Shown: positions 40,465 through 49,105 of the stretch, piece by piece
Layout: each line of letters begins with the position of its first letter
How positions within the stretch are numbered: the stretch's first letter is position 1
Source of the DNA: Mucispirillum schaedleri
GTDB lineage: Bacteria > Chrysiogenota > Deferribacteres > Deferribacterales > Mucispirillaceae
Length of the DNA stretch: 54,322 bases
Assembly (NCBI GenBank): GCA_949287985.1
Contig: CASEIN010000071.1
Span: 1-54,322 of the forward strand
Direction of reading: 5' to 3'
Notes under the pieces: model-generated
Told to the model about the DNA's origin: nothing
Database searches by the model: none
What the model saw: only the letters and a program-made list of their open reading frames with translations
Position numbers and translations under genes: made by a program

Positions 40465-42629
40465 ATACCTCTTGGAAGTGTTATTTTAAAGTAAGCACCA
40501 CCAGTTTCGTTATTACCTGCTGTTATTGTTCCAGAATGTTCTTCCACTATTTTTTTAACAATAGCAAGCCCCAGCCCTGTGCCACCCTGCCTTTTACTAA
40601 AATAAGGTTTAAATAAATTAGGCAGATCGTTTTCATCAATTCCTTTTCCGTTATCTCTAATAATAATATCTATATTATCATTTATTTCTAATACTTCAAT
40701 ACTTATTATTCCATTATCTGCACCAATTATATATACAGCATTAGATATAATATTCTGAAATACACGTCTTAACTGCAGTCTATCACATAAAAGCTCTATT
40801 GCAGTATTACAATCTATTTTAAATTCTATGTTATGGTATGTCTCTTTATAAAGAGATATAGTATCTCTTAGTAACGCTGATAAATTATACATATGCTTAT
40901 CAGCTTTTGGAAGCCTCGCAAACATATTAAATTCTTCTATTAACTCTTTTAAATTATCAGCCTCTGTAATAATTATATCCATACTTTCACTAATAATATC
41001 TCTACTTGCTGCATCATTCATTTTATAAGTTCTTCTCTTTACTCGTTCTGCCATTAATTTTATAGGTGTTAATGGGTTTTTAACTTCATGAGCAATACGT
41101 GTAGCAATATCTCGCCACAATGCTACCTTTTGGGCATCAACAATATCTGTAACATCTCCCAGTAGTATTAATACCTGCTCCTCCTCTCTTAATACAATTT
41201 TTGATAAACTCATAAAGAAAAGTTTATTACCACTTTTATCTGTAACTTCTATATTTTCTATTTGTTCTTCACTATCACTATTCATAAAATCTTTAACACG
41301 TGCAAGAATATTACTGTTGAAAAATGCACCATAATTATTAATAAATATATCTGCCTTTATGTTGGATTTTAATATTTCAAGTTCATTAGATAAAAGCATT
41401 ATTGATGAATCAACATTCTTAAATATAGCATCAATATACATATTATCACGAGAAATCTGCTCAAACATTTCAGATAAAACCATATTTTTAGAATAAAGTT
41501 CTGTTGTATATTCTTTTAGTTTAGCTGTCATACTATTAAATGCTGATACTAAATCACCTATTTCACCACCAGTATATTCCTTAACTGTTACATCAAAATT
41601 ACCACTTGATATTTTTTTACTGGCTTTTGCTAATTCCTCAATTGGTTTTGTAATACTTCTTGCAAAAAGCATACTTACCCATATAGAAGAAAAAAGTAAT
41701 AATAATGATATTTGCAGCAACTGCAATATACTCGAATTTTTTATTGGATTAGCAAAATATAAATTTTGATTATACATTTCTAAATCATCTTGCATGCCAC
41801 CTAAATCAGTGTATATTTCGTCAGATGTCTGCTGCATAATTAAAAAACCACCACGAATGGACTGTTTATTAATATAACTGCCACCCCAGTGAATTCCTCT
41901 TCCTATATCTTCATATCCGTATAAGTAATGGTCTTTATATAATTCCTGCTTATTAATTAATAATTTTTCTATTAAGTAATTATTGCTTGATTTATTACAC
42001 TGCAAAATTATTTCATCTGAAGAATCAAATACTATAATATCTGTTAATATTTCATTATAAACATATCTACATATATAATTAGAAAATTTATCAATATTAT
42101 TTTTATTATAAACATCATTACTTTCAAAATAATCAGTAAAATACGATATATATTTATTTAACTGTTTTTGTTCATATATTCTATAATCATCAATAAAAAC
42201 TGAAGCTTTATATACGATGCTTTCTGCCTGTCTGTTATACCACTTATTTATACCATCATTAAGAAGCTGGCTTGAATATATAAAAATAATAGTAACAGGA
42301 AAAATAGTAACTACTAATGAAAATACCAACAACCTGACTTTTAATGCACCACGCTGCTCTGATAAGATTTTTACTAAATTTCTAAAAATTAACAGTAATA
42401 ATACAATTACTAAAATTATATTAATATTCAACAGTAAAAACATAGACACATTGGAATACCATGGATAACCCATATGTGTTATATTTTTACCAGCAATAAT
42501 ATTTAATATTATAACTATTATAAAATAAAAGAAATATTTTCGTAAGTTACTTTTAACATCTCCATTAGATGATGTTAAAAATTTCATAAAAGCAAGTAAT
42601 TTTTCTTTAATGTTATTAAAAACTTTCAT
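40461..42629 (-). CDS. ntrY: Membrane sensor histidine kinase, NtrY type
   Basis: Three N-terminal membrane helices before residue 130, a periplasmic domain of about 170 residues, another helix, then HAMP (SITKPIEELAKASKKISSGN), a PAS-like region, the H-box RIAHEVKNPLTPIKLMAERV, and ATPase boxes (DNGKGIDENDLPNLF; GGTGLGLAIVKKIVEEH). 722 residues, typical for NtrY. It probably phosphorylates the NtrX-like regulator encoded next. The exported protein gene upstream is 11 bases away, so it may share the operon. Confidence 0.88.
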   Translation of the reverse strand: MKVFNNIKEKLLAFMKFLTSSNGDVKSNLRKYFFYFIIVIILNIIAGKNITHMGYPWYSNVSMFLLLNINIILVIVLLLLIFRNLVKILSEQRGALKVRLLVFSLVVTIFPVTIIFIYSSQLLNDGINKWYNRQAESIVYKASVFIDDYRIYEQKQLNKYISYFTDYFESNDVYNKNNIDKFSNYICRYVYNEILTDIIVFDSSDEIILQCNKSSNNYLIEKLLINKQELYKDHYLYGYEDIGRGIHWGGSYINKQSIRGGFLIMQQTSDEIYTDLGGMQDDLEMYNQNLYFANPIKNSSILQLLQISLLLLFSSIWVSMLFARSITKPIEELAKASKKISSGNFDVTVKEYTGGEIGDLVSAFNSMTAKLKEYTTELYSKNMVLSEMFEQISRDNMYIDAIFKNVDSSIMLLSNELEILKSNIKADIFINNYGAFFNSNILARVKDFMNSDSEEQIENIEVTDKSGNKLFFMSLSKIVLREEEQVLILLGDVTDIVDAQKVALWRDIATRIAHEVKNPLTPIKLMAERVKRRTYKMNDAASRDIISESMDIIITEADNLKELIEEFNMFARLPKADKHMYNLSALLRDTISLYKETYHNIEFKIDCNTAIELLCDRLQLRRVFQNIISNAVYIIGADNGIISIEVLEINDNIDIIIRDNGKGIDENDLPNLFKPYFSKRQGGTGLGLAIVKKIVEEHSGTITAGNNETGGAYFKITLPRGI

Positions 42630-42640
42630 AAATATATATA

Positions 42641-44047
42641 TTACTCTCTAAAATCCCTCAAAAATATAACTTTTGTCATAAATAACTCAGAATCAATACA
42701 TTTAGTTTTTTTATCTTTAAATAAAGAAAGATAAGCTGATATTTCTTCTTGGCTTACACCTTGTTTTGATAAAATATCTTTTACATTTACCTTTTCTATG
42801 CAATCATATGGAATAGAGGTAATTTCATATGGTGCTGTAATCTCTATATCTGTAATAATAGTATGCCTAAGTTTATTATATATACTATGTAACCCCGAAT
42901 TTCTTAATTTTAAATACCCCGGATTTGAATATCTTGGCGAATTGGCTTTATGTGTATATCTAACTGCTAAAACAGTATCTTTAACACTATCTACCCTGTA
43001 TGCAAACCCTGCAATATCTTCATTACTAATTAATAATTCTGCAATATTATTTTTATTATATGTTTTTATAACTTTTTCTGTTTTATTTGTTTTTGCTATA
43101 ATCTCTATTTTTTCTAAAGTGTAACTAGGTAAAAACTCATTTAAAAAATGATTATAATCTTCAGGAAGAACAGGAAATACTTGATTAGGATCTTTATTTT
43201 CAGCTTTTGCCTTAGCAATTTTTTCTTCAAAAACAAATGGTCTTGCTTTTTCAGAATCTAAAAGTTTTGCTGAAGAATGATCTTCTATAATATCTTTATT
43301 TTTAGTTAAACTGTTAAAATATGTTAAAACTTTAGCAAGGTCTGTTTCATATTTTTTAATAGATGGCACACCAAGAAATTGAGCAAGCCATTCATTAACA
43401 TACCCTATTTCTATAGTTTGAGGATATACTGAATACTGCACAGAAGTTTCAGTTAAATATTCTATTGGCTGGTTTTTATCATAAACAACACCATTAATTT
43501 TTAAAGATGGATATATTACATTTCTTAAGAATATATCTTTTTTTGATAAAAATATAGAAACGTCATTATCTGTCTTTGTTACAAAAGACGATGGTGTCAT
43601 ATTTGCAAAAACCATCTTTTTAAACAATAAATTCTTTTTATCATCATCATAAAATGAACGTTTTTCAGGGTTAAAAAGTTCTGATATATATTCCTTTTGA
43701 ATTATTTGATTATCCTTTTCATAAGAACGAGCTAAATTCATTATATAGTCTGATGCTATAAGTTCAGAGCTTTGAAAATTAAAGGATACAAAGAATGAAA
43801 CATAATCTAAATCACCTACTTTGAAGCATGTAGATTTACCATCACACCTTTCTACAAAATTACATGTAGGGTATGGATATTTTTTATTGTCAAAAATACA
43901 ACTGTATGTTATCTTCTTAACTTCAGGGTTTTCCAATAATTTTTCATAATTAGTTGGAAGCGCTGCATAAGAATTTGAACTTAAGTAAAATATATTTATT
44001 GCCGATAATAATACAAAGGTAAATACTATTGTAAATATTTTTTTCAT
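42641..44047 (-). CDS. Exported protein of unknown function, 468 aa
   Basis: Signal peptide at residues 1-28 (hydrophobic FTIVFTFVLLSAINIFYL, cleavage after SYAA). The mature part has four Cys in the first 60 residues (YSCIFDNKKYPYPTCNFVERCDGKSTC, in part), probably disulfides. No lipobox, no known domain recognised. It is the first gene of the unit with ntrY and ntrX, so it might supply a periplasmic signal for the NtrY-like sensor; this is inference from order. Confidence 0.7.
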   Translation of the reverse strand: MKKIFTIVFTFVLLSAINIFYLSSNSYAALPTNYEKLLENPEVKKITYSCIFDNKKYPYPTCNFVERCDGKSTCFKVGDLDYVSFFVSFNFQSSELIASDYIMNLARSYEKDNQIIQKEYISELFNPEKRSFYDDDKKNLLFKKMVFANMTPSSFVTKTDNDVSIFLSKKDIFLRNVIYPSLKINGVVYDKNQPIEYLTETSVQYSVYPQTIEIGYVNEWLAQFLGVPSIKKYETDLAKVLTYFNSLTKNKDIIEDHSSAKLLDSEKARPFVFEEKIAKAKAENKDPNQVFPVLPEDYNHFLNEFLPSYTLEKIEIIAKTNKTEKVIKTYNKNNIAELLISNEDIAGFAYRVDSVKDTVLAVRYTHKANSPRYSNPGYLKLRNSGLHSIYNKLRHTIITDIEITAPYEITSIPYDCIEKVNVKDILSKQGVSQEEISAYLSLFKDKKTKCIDSELFMTKVIFLRDFRE

Positions 44048-44170
44048 ATATTGCTCCTATTGTGTTGCATAACTATATAATAATAGTTATATTATTAAAA
44101 AAAAATGTTTGCAAGGGTTTATAATGCATTAATTATATTTTTTTATACATTTATTTAATTGAGGGCAAGA

Positions 44171-44944
44171 ATGAGTGATTTTGAACAACGAACAGAGGAA
44201 TATGGAACTGCTATATTAAAGCTTGTCAGAGTAAAAGAAACATCTGGGGCAAATTCACGTTTATTTGGAAATATTGTATTTTCTATGAAGCATTATAAAG
44301 AAGGTGACAATGAAATGATGCTTGTGAGAATAATACCTGTTACAAGTAATTCTTCACGCCCTATTAGAGGTGTTACTGGTAATGCCAGCGATCAGCTTTC
44401 AATTAATAAAATATATGCCCTTGTAAATCATAGAAGTAACTCTATAGAATTTGGACCTACTCAAGGTCTGTTTCTTGATAAAAATTTAAGAAATAAAGGT
44501 ATTGGAACATTTGCATTAAATGAGCTTGTATCATGGCTTAGAGAAAACTTTCAAGAATACTCTATTACACCTTTTGATTTTGTAACAGCAGATAATGCAG
44601 ATGAAGATGATAGAGATGTTAGAAATAAATTTTTAGAAAACTTCGGTTTTAATTTAAGTTTCACAGATGTAACACAAAGAAATGGAACTATGAAAGCAAA
44701 AAAACCATCACTTATAAAAAATTATATAAATAGTGAAAAATTAGAAGAATTAGATATTGAGAAATTCTTCTTTAATTTAATTAATGAAAAAAATAAACTT
44801 GAGAGAGATTATAACGAGCTAAAAGTAGAATATGCAGCAAGAGGCGAAGAACTGCTTGGTGGTATGCCAAAAGGCGATTTAATAAAATACACTGTTATAG
44901 GCTCTATTTCTGTGCTTGTTATTATGCTTTTACTTGTAATATAG
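44171..44944 (+). CDS. GNAT-type acetyltransferase with C-terminal membrane anchor
   Basis: The GNAT acetyl-CoA motif A is visible as LFLDKNLRNKGIGTFALNEL (R-N-K-G-I-G) near residues 99-118, followed by a typical ENFGF segment. A coiled coil (NEKNKLERDYNELKVEYA) leads to one C-terminal transmembrane helix (YTVIGSISVLVIMLLLVI), so the enzyme would be tail-anchored with its catalytic part in the cytoplasm. Such an anchor is unusual for GNATs. Start at 44,171 with GAGGGC upstream. The substrate is unknown. The dehydratase-like gene follows after seven bases. Confidence 0.7.
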   Translation: MSDFEQRTEEYGTAILKLVRVKETSGANSRLFGNIVFSMKHYKEGDNEMMLVRIIPVTSNSSRPIRGVTGNASDQLSINKIYALVNHRSNSIEFGPTQGLFLDKNLRNKGIGTFALNELVSWLRENFQEYSITPFDFVTADNADEDDRDVRNKFLENFGFNLSFTDVTQRNGTMKAKKPSLIKNYINSEKLEELDIEKFFFNLINEKNKLERDYNELKVEYAARGEELLGGMPKGDLIKYTVIGSISVLVIMLLLVI

Positions 44945-44951
44945 GTTTAAC

Positions 44952-45956
44952 TTGAAAAAAATAGGATTTACTACAACTATACCTGTAGAATTTGTCTTAG
45001 CAGGTGGCAATATTCCCGTTGATTTAAATAATGTATTTGTATGCAATAAAAACCCAAACCAATTAATGGATGAAGCACAAAACGATGGACTTCCTAGAAA
45101 CTGCTGTTCATGGATAAAAGGTTTATACTCTGTTGCTGTTAAAGAAAAAGCAGTTGATGAAATAATATCTGTAACTAATGGTGATTGCAGTAATACCCAT
45201 GCTCTAACTGAACTATACTCTGCCAATAATATTACAGTTCACCCTTTTGCATATCCTTATGAAGAAAAAGACCCATATAATGCGTTAAAACAGCAAATGG
45301 TTAATCTTGGAAAAGCATTAAATGTAACACTTGATATGGTATATGATTATTCTAAAATTACAGATAAAGTGCGAGATAAATTAAAAATAGTTGATAAAAT
45401 GACTGTTGATGGATATGTTACAGGTTTTGAAAATCATTTATATCTTGTTTCTTCTACTGATTTCAATAGTGATTTAGATAAGTTTTCAAAAGATGTTGAT
45501 GATTTAATAGAAAAAGCATCAAAACGTCATATTGAAGAAAAATATGTTCGCATTGGCTGTATAGGTGTTCCAACTATAAACCCTGCCATGTATGATTTTA
45601 TTGAAAGCAAAAACTGTAAAATAGTTTTTAATGAAGTTCAAAGGCAGTTTAGTATTCCATCAAGAAATTCAGATTATATTATGCGATATATAGAATATAC
45701 ATATCCATATGGTGTGATGGATAGAATCAATGATATTAAAGAGCAAATTAAGACAAGAAAAATTGATGGTATAATCCATTACGTCCAGTCATTTTGTTAC
45801 AGACAGATACAAGATATTTTAATAAAAAAACATTTAAATGTTCCTGTGCTTACTATTGAGGGAGATAGTCCTGGTGATATTGATGGCAGAACTAAAATAA
45901 GAATTGACTCGTTTATTGAAATGCTTGAAATTAAAAAGAAAAAAGGAATTTTATGA
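44952..45956 (+). CDS. 2-hydroxyacyl-CoA dehydratase D-like / double-cubane cluster protein family
   Basis: Member of the HgdB/FldC/BcrC superfamily of iron-sulfur proteins that take electrons from an ATP-driven activator. Cys residues suitable as cluster ligands: RNCCSWIKG near 51, NGDCSNTHAL near 79, GCIGVP near 202, QSFCYRQ near 281. Only one such subunit is encoded, followed at once by the activator, whereas true 2-hydroxyacyl-CoA dehydratases need two different subunits. The one-subunit plus activator layout is that of YjiM/YjiL and of the double-cubane cluster protein. It starts with TTG at 44,952. Substrate unknown. Confidence 0.75.
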   Translation: MKKIGFTTTIPVEFVLAGGNIPVDLNNVFVCNKNPNQLMDEAQNDGLPRNCCSWIKGLYSVAVKEKAVDEIISVTNGDCSNTHALTELYSANNITVHPFAYPYEEKDPYNALKQQMVNLGKALNVTLDMVYDYSKITDKVRDKLKIVDKMTVDGYVTGFENHLYLVSSTDFNSDLDKFSKDVDDLIEKASKRHIEEKYVRIGCIGVPTINPAMYDFIESKNCKIVFNEVQRQFSIPSRNSDYIMRYIEYTYPYGVMDRINDIKEQIKTRKIDGIIHYVQSFCYRQIQDILIKKHLNVPVLTIEGDSPGDIDGRTKIRIDSFIEMLEIKKKKGIL

Positions 45957-46699
45957 AAAACCTTGGTATAGATTTAGGCTCTAGATATGTTAAAATAGTA
46001 AAGGCTGATGGAGATAACCTTGAATTTAAAAGATTTGATACCGTTAGTTTTTACAGGCAGTATATTACACGCGACAATACAAACACATATATAGATGTTG
46101 AAAAATTAGGCATTGATGATGATTATAAAATAACAGCCACAGGATATGGCAGAAATTTAATGTCATTTAGTAATGCAGAAATAATATCTGAAATAAAAGC
46201 ACATTTTCGAGGTGCATTAAGGCAAACTGGTGATGATAGTTTTATTTTAATAGATATTGGTGGGCAGGATAGTAAAGTAATACTTGGTAAAGATGGTTAT
46301 ATAGAAGATTTTATTATGAATGATAAATGTGCTGCAAGCACTGGCAGATTTATTGAAAATGCCTGCAATGTGCTTGGAATATCTATTGATGAACTTTCTT
46401 CTATGAATAATAACCCTTCTAACCTTTCAAGTACATGTGCTGTATTTTGTGAAAGTGAATTAATTGGTTTATTAACATCAGGTGTGGAACTTGAAAGTAT
46501 TGCTGCAGGCGTTAATAAATCTATTGCAAAAAAATTACTACCACTATTAAAATCATTTCAGTCTGATACTATATATGCTTCTGGTGGGGTAGCTTCAAAC
46601 AACAGTCTTATACAGTATATTTCAGAACTTATTGGTAAAAAAGTAACTCCACTTGCAAATCCACAATTTAATGGTGCTTTAGGCTGCCTGCCATTATAA
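45953..46699 (+). CDS. ATP-dependent activator (BcrAD/HgdC family)
   Basis: Archerase-type electron donor that couples ATP hydrolysis to low-potential electron transfer. ASKHA ATPase motifs: GIDLGSRYVKIVK at residue 4, DIGGQDSKVI near 100; cluster ligands in NDKCAASTGRF near 125 and SSTCAVFCESE near 160 (the dimer shares one [4Fe-4S]). The usual KCAAGTGRF has Ser in place of Gly here. 248 residues, normal. It overlaps the preceding gene by four bases, a strong sign that both proteins work together. Confidence 0.9.
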   Translation: MKNLGIDLGSRYVKIVKADGDNLEFKRFDTVSFYRQYITRDNTNTYIDVEKLGIDDDYKITATGYGRNLMSFSNAEIISEIKAHFRGALRQTGDDSFILIDIGGQDSKVILGKDGYIEDFIMNDKCAASTGRFIENACNVLGISIDELSSMNNNPSNLSSTCAVFCESELIGLLTSGVELESIAAGVNKSIAKKLLPLLKSFQSDTIYASGGVASNNSLIQYISELIGKKVTPLANPQFNGALGCLPL

Positions 46700-46770
46700 A
46701 ATTTTAATTGATTTATATAATATTTTTATATAGAATATGGGCAATATTAATTTATGAGCAGGTATTTTGT

Positions 46771-48756
46771 ATGGATATTATATTAAGAGATATAACTATA
46801 ATTTTTGCAGTTTCAACAATAGTATTACTAATATGTGCAAGAATTAAAATTCCGGGTATTTTAGGTTATCTTATTACAGGTTTATTAATAGGTCCAAATG
46901 GTTTAGGTTTTATTTCTAATACAGAAAATGTTACCCATATGGCTGAAATTGGTGTTATCCTACTTCTTTTTACTATTGGTTTAGAGTTTTCTTTAAAACA
47001 ATTAATCGCCCTTAAACGTTCTGCACTTGGTGGTGGTATGCTTCAAGTGTTTATTACATCTCTTTTTATCACCTTACTGTGCATAATTTTTGGGCTGAAT
47101 ACTGAACTTTCTATTTTTATAGGTATGATTATTGCTCCATCATCAACAGCAATTGTATTAAAACTTATGATGGAACGTGGTGAAATAGAATCGCCATATG
47201 GCAGGATTACAACAAGTGTGCTTATTTTCCAAGATATTGCAGTTATTCCTATGATGTTAATAGCAAGAATGCTTGCTCCAGGTAATGATTCATCTGCATG
47301 GGATATTGTTTTAACACTTGGTAATGCAATAATTGTAGTAGTTTTGCTTTTTGCTGCAGCAAGATTTATTGTTCCGAAACTTTTAGCAAAAGTTACTAAT
47401 ACTAGAAGCAGAGAAGTATTTTTATTTTCTATTATATTAATATGTGTTGTGGTTGCCGTAATAACAAATAAAGCAGGTCTTTCCCTTGCTTTAGGTGCTT
47501 TTTTAGCTGGTATGGTGGTAAGTGAAACTGGTTATGGTTATCAAGCATTAGGTAATGTTATACCTTTTAAAGATGTGTTTACAGGCTTTTTCTTTATATC
47601 CATTGGTATGATGATTAGTATGGAAACATTTATTGCTCACCCAATTTTTATAATATTTTTATCTTTACTAGTTATCTTTGTAAAAACTCTTGTAACTACT
47701 ATGGCTATAAATATTTTAGGTTATTCTCTAGAAACTTCATTAAAAACTGGTCTTGCTCTTGCTCAAGTTGGGGAATTTTCTTTTATTCTTGCAACAACTG
47801 GACTTCAAGATGGTATATTTAACGAATACCAAAACTCATTATTCATTACAATTGCAGTTATATCAATGATGGCAACACCATTTTTAATGCTGTTTTCATC
47901 TCAAATAGTAAAAATAATTTCTAAACTGCCTTTACCTGAAAATATTTTAAAGGGATATTTTCATGATAAAAAAACAGATAAAAAAGTTTTTAATGACCAT
48001 ATTATTTTAGTAGGGTTTGGATTATCTGGTAGAATGATTGCAAAAGCAGCAACCCAATCAGGTATTGAATATATAGTTATAGAAATGAACCCAAATACTG
48101 TTCATAATGAAAAACAAAAAGGAACTCCAATTTTTTATGGAGATGCTTCACAAGAAGAAATCCTTGAACATGCTTCTATAAAAAAAGCACGAACTTTAGT
48201 TATATCTGGTGCTGATTTTAACACTACAAAAAATATTGTAGAAACAGCTAGAAGGCTTAACCCTACACTAATAATTATTGCTAGAACACGTTTCCAAGTG
48301 TTTAATGCAAAATTAAAAGAATTGGGAGCATCTGAAGTTATATCTGAAGAAGTAGAATCAGCAGCATCAATATTATCAGTAGTATTTAAACACTACTATA
48401 TACCTGATGAGAATATTTCTGCAGTAGAAGCAGAACTTCGTCAAGAAGATGTTGCTGCCATATCTAAAAAACATCAGGATAAAAAAGTTACTACATTAGG
48501 TATTAAAGGTCTTTCTGTGGAAACTATAACCGTACCTGTTGGTTCAACATATACTGGGCAGTCTATAAGAGCAATAGACCCACGCTTTAAATATAATGTA
48601 AATATTATAGCAATAAAATCTGGAATTCAAGTGAAAGTATCCCCCGGCTCTGATGATAAAATAAATGATAGAGATGAACTGTTAGTTACAGGAAAAGCTA
48701 GCGATATTACTATATTTGCATCAGTATTAAATAATAAAATTGAACCTGCCACATAG
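46771..48756 (+). CDS. KefB-type cation:proton antiporter (CPA2) with RCK domain
   Basis: The N-terminal half has about twelve membrane segments with the CPA2 signature (IPGILGYLITGLLIGPNGLG; LGAFLAGMVVSET), followed by an RCK/TrkA-N domain near residue 410 (HIILVGFGLSGRMIAKAA, Rossmann nucleotide site) and a TrkA-C domain (VETITVPVGSTYTGQSIRAI). 661 residues. It probably moves K+ or Na+ against protons under nucleotide control. I place the start at 46,771; the frame from 46,708 adds a 21-residue hydrophobic piece without a ribosome site. A gap of 70 bases separates it from the activator. Confidence 0.88.
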   Translation: MDIILRDITIIFAVSTIVLLICARIKIPGILGYLITGLLIGPNGLGFISNTENVTHMAEIGVILLLFTIGLEFSLKQLIALKRSALGGGMLQVFITSLFITLLCIIFGLNTELSIFIGMIIAPSSTAIVLKLMMERGEIESPYGRITTSVLIFQDIAVIPMMLIARMLAPGNDSSAWDIVLTLGNAIIVVVLLFAAARFIVPKLLAKVTNTRSREVFLFSIILICVVVAVITNKAGLSLALGAFLAGMVVSETGYGYQALGNVIPFKDVFTGFFFISIGMMISMETFIAHPIFIIFLSLLVIFVKTLVTTMAINILGYSLETSLKTGLALAQVGEFSFILATTGLQDGIFNEYQNSLFITIAVISMMATPFLMLFSSQIVKIISKLPLPENILKGYFHDKKTDKKVFNDHIILVGFGLSGRMIAKAATQSGIEYIVIEMNPNTVHNEKQKGTPIFYGDASQEEILEHASIKKARTLVISGADFNTTKNIVETARRLNPTLIIIARTRFQVFNAKLKELGASEVISEEVESAASILSVVFKHYYIPDENISAVEAELRQEDVAAISKKHQDKKVTTLGIKGLSVETITVPVGSTYTGQSIRAIDPRFKYNVNIIAIKSGIQVKVSPGSDDKINDRDELLVTGKASDITIFASVLNNKIEPAT

Positions 48757-48766
48757 GCTCAATAAA

Positions 48767-48800
48767 TTTTTATATATTTTTTATAAAAAATATATAAAAA
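48767..48800. repeat. Perfect 34-bp A/T palindrome
   Basis: TTTTTATATATTTTTT, AT, and the exact complement AAAAAATATATAAAAA. It lies 10 bases after the antiporter stop. It can act as a terminator-like hairpin in either direction. Confidence 0.55.
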
Positions 48801-48827
48801 AAATGGAACAGGCAAAAGCCTGTTCCA
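48801..48827 (-). terminator. Strong hairpin with T run on the minus strand
   Basis: TGGAACAGGC (48,804-48,813) / GCCTGTTCCA (48,818-48,827) around AAAA. On the minus strand the stem is followed by eight T; on the plus strand only by CTTTCT. It should end transcripts coming from the right, though the known genes here run to the right. It may still serve the antiporter gene, helped by the palindrome before it. Confidence 0.6.
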
Positions 48828-48857
48828 CTTTCTACAAAAAGGAGGGAGTTTATTTAA

Positions 48858-48944
48858 ATGCATTACTATGCAAAAAAATACTTACTTAAACTTTATAATT
48901 TATATTTTTTATTTCCTACTTGCTATATGGGAAATATATATTAA
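48858..48944 (+). CDS. Possible 28-aa peptide upstream of aconitase
   Basis: ATG at 48,858 follows AAGGAGGGAG with nine bases to the second GGAG. The frame reads MHYYAKKYLLKLYNLYFLF and ends nine codons later. It is rich in Tyr and hydrophobic residues. It could be a small membrane peptide or a chance frame. The rest of the gap to 49,032 shows nothing further. Confidence 0.3.
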   Translation: MHYYAKKYLLKLYNLYFLFPTCYMGNIY

Positions 48945-49031
48945 TTTATTATAAAGTGAAAGTATTTTTATAGTTCATCTTCACAATCTCTACATAATTT
49001 ATGTAATTTTTTCTTTTACCCTATTTTCCCC

Positions 49032-49060
49032 TTGTTTATTACAAGAAAATGCATTATAAT
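49032..49060 (+). promoter_or_regulatory. Promoter of the acn-icd-gltA operon
   Basis: TTGTTT (49,032-49,037), 17 bases, perfect TATAAT (49,055-49,060), 45 bases before the aconitase ATG. No operator is obvious. Confidence 0.6.
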
Positions 49061-49105
49061 TTTAGACAAATCTAATTATTATTAAATAAAAATAAGGATA
49101 TCATT

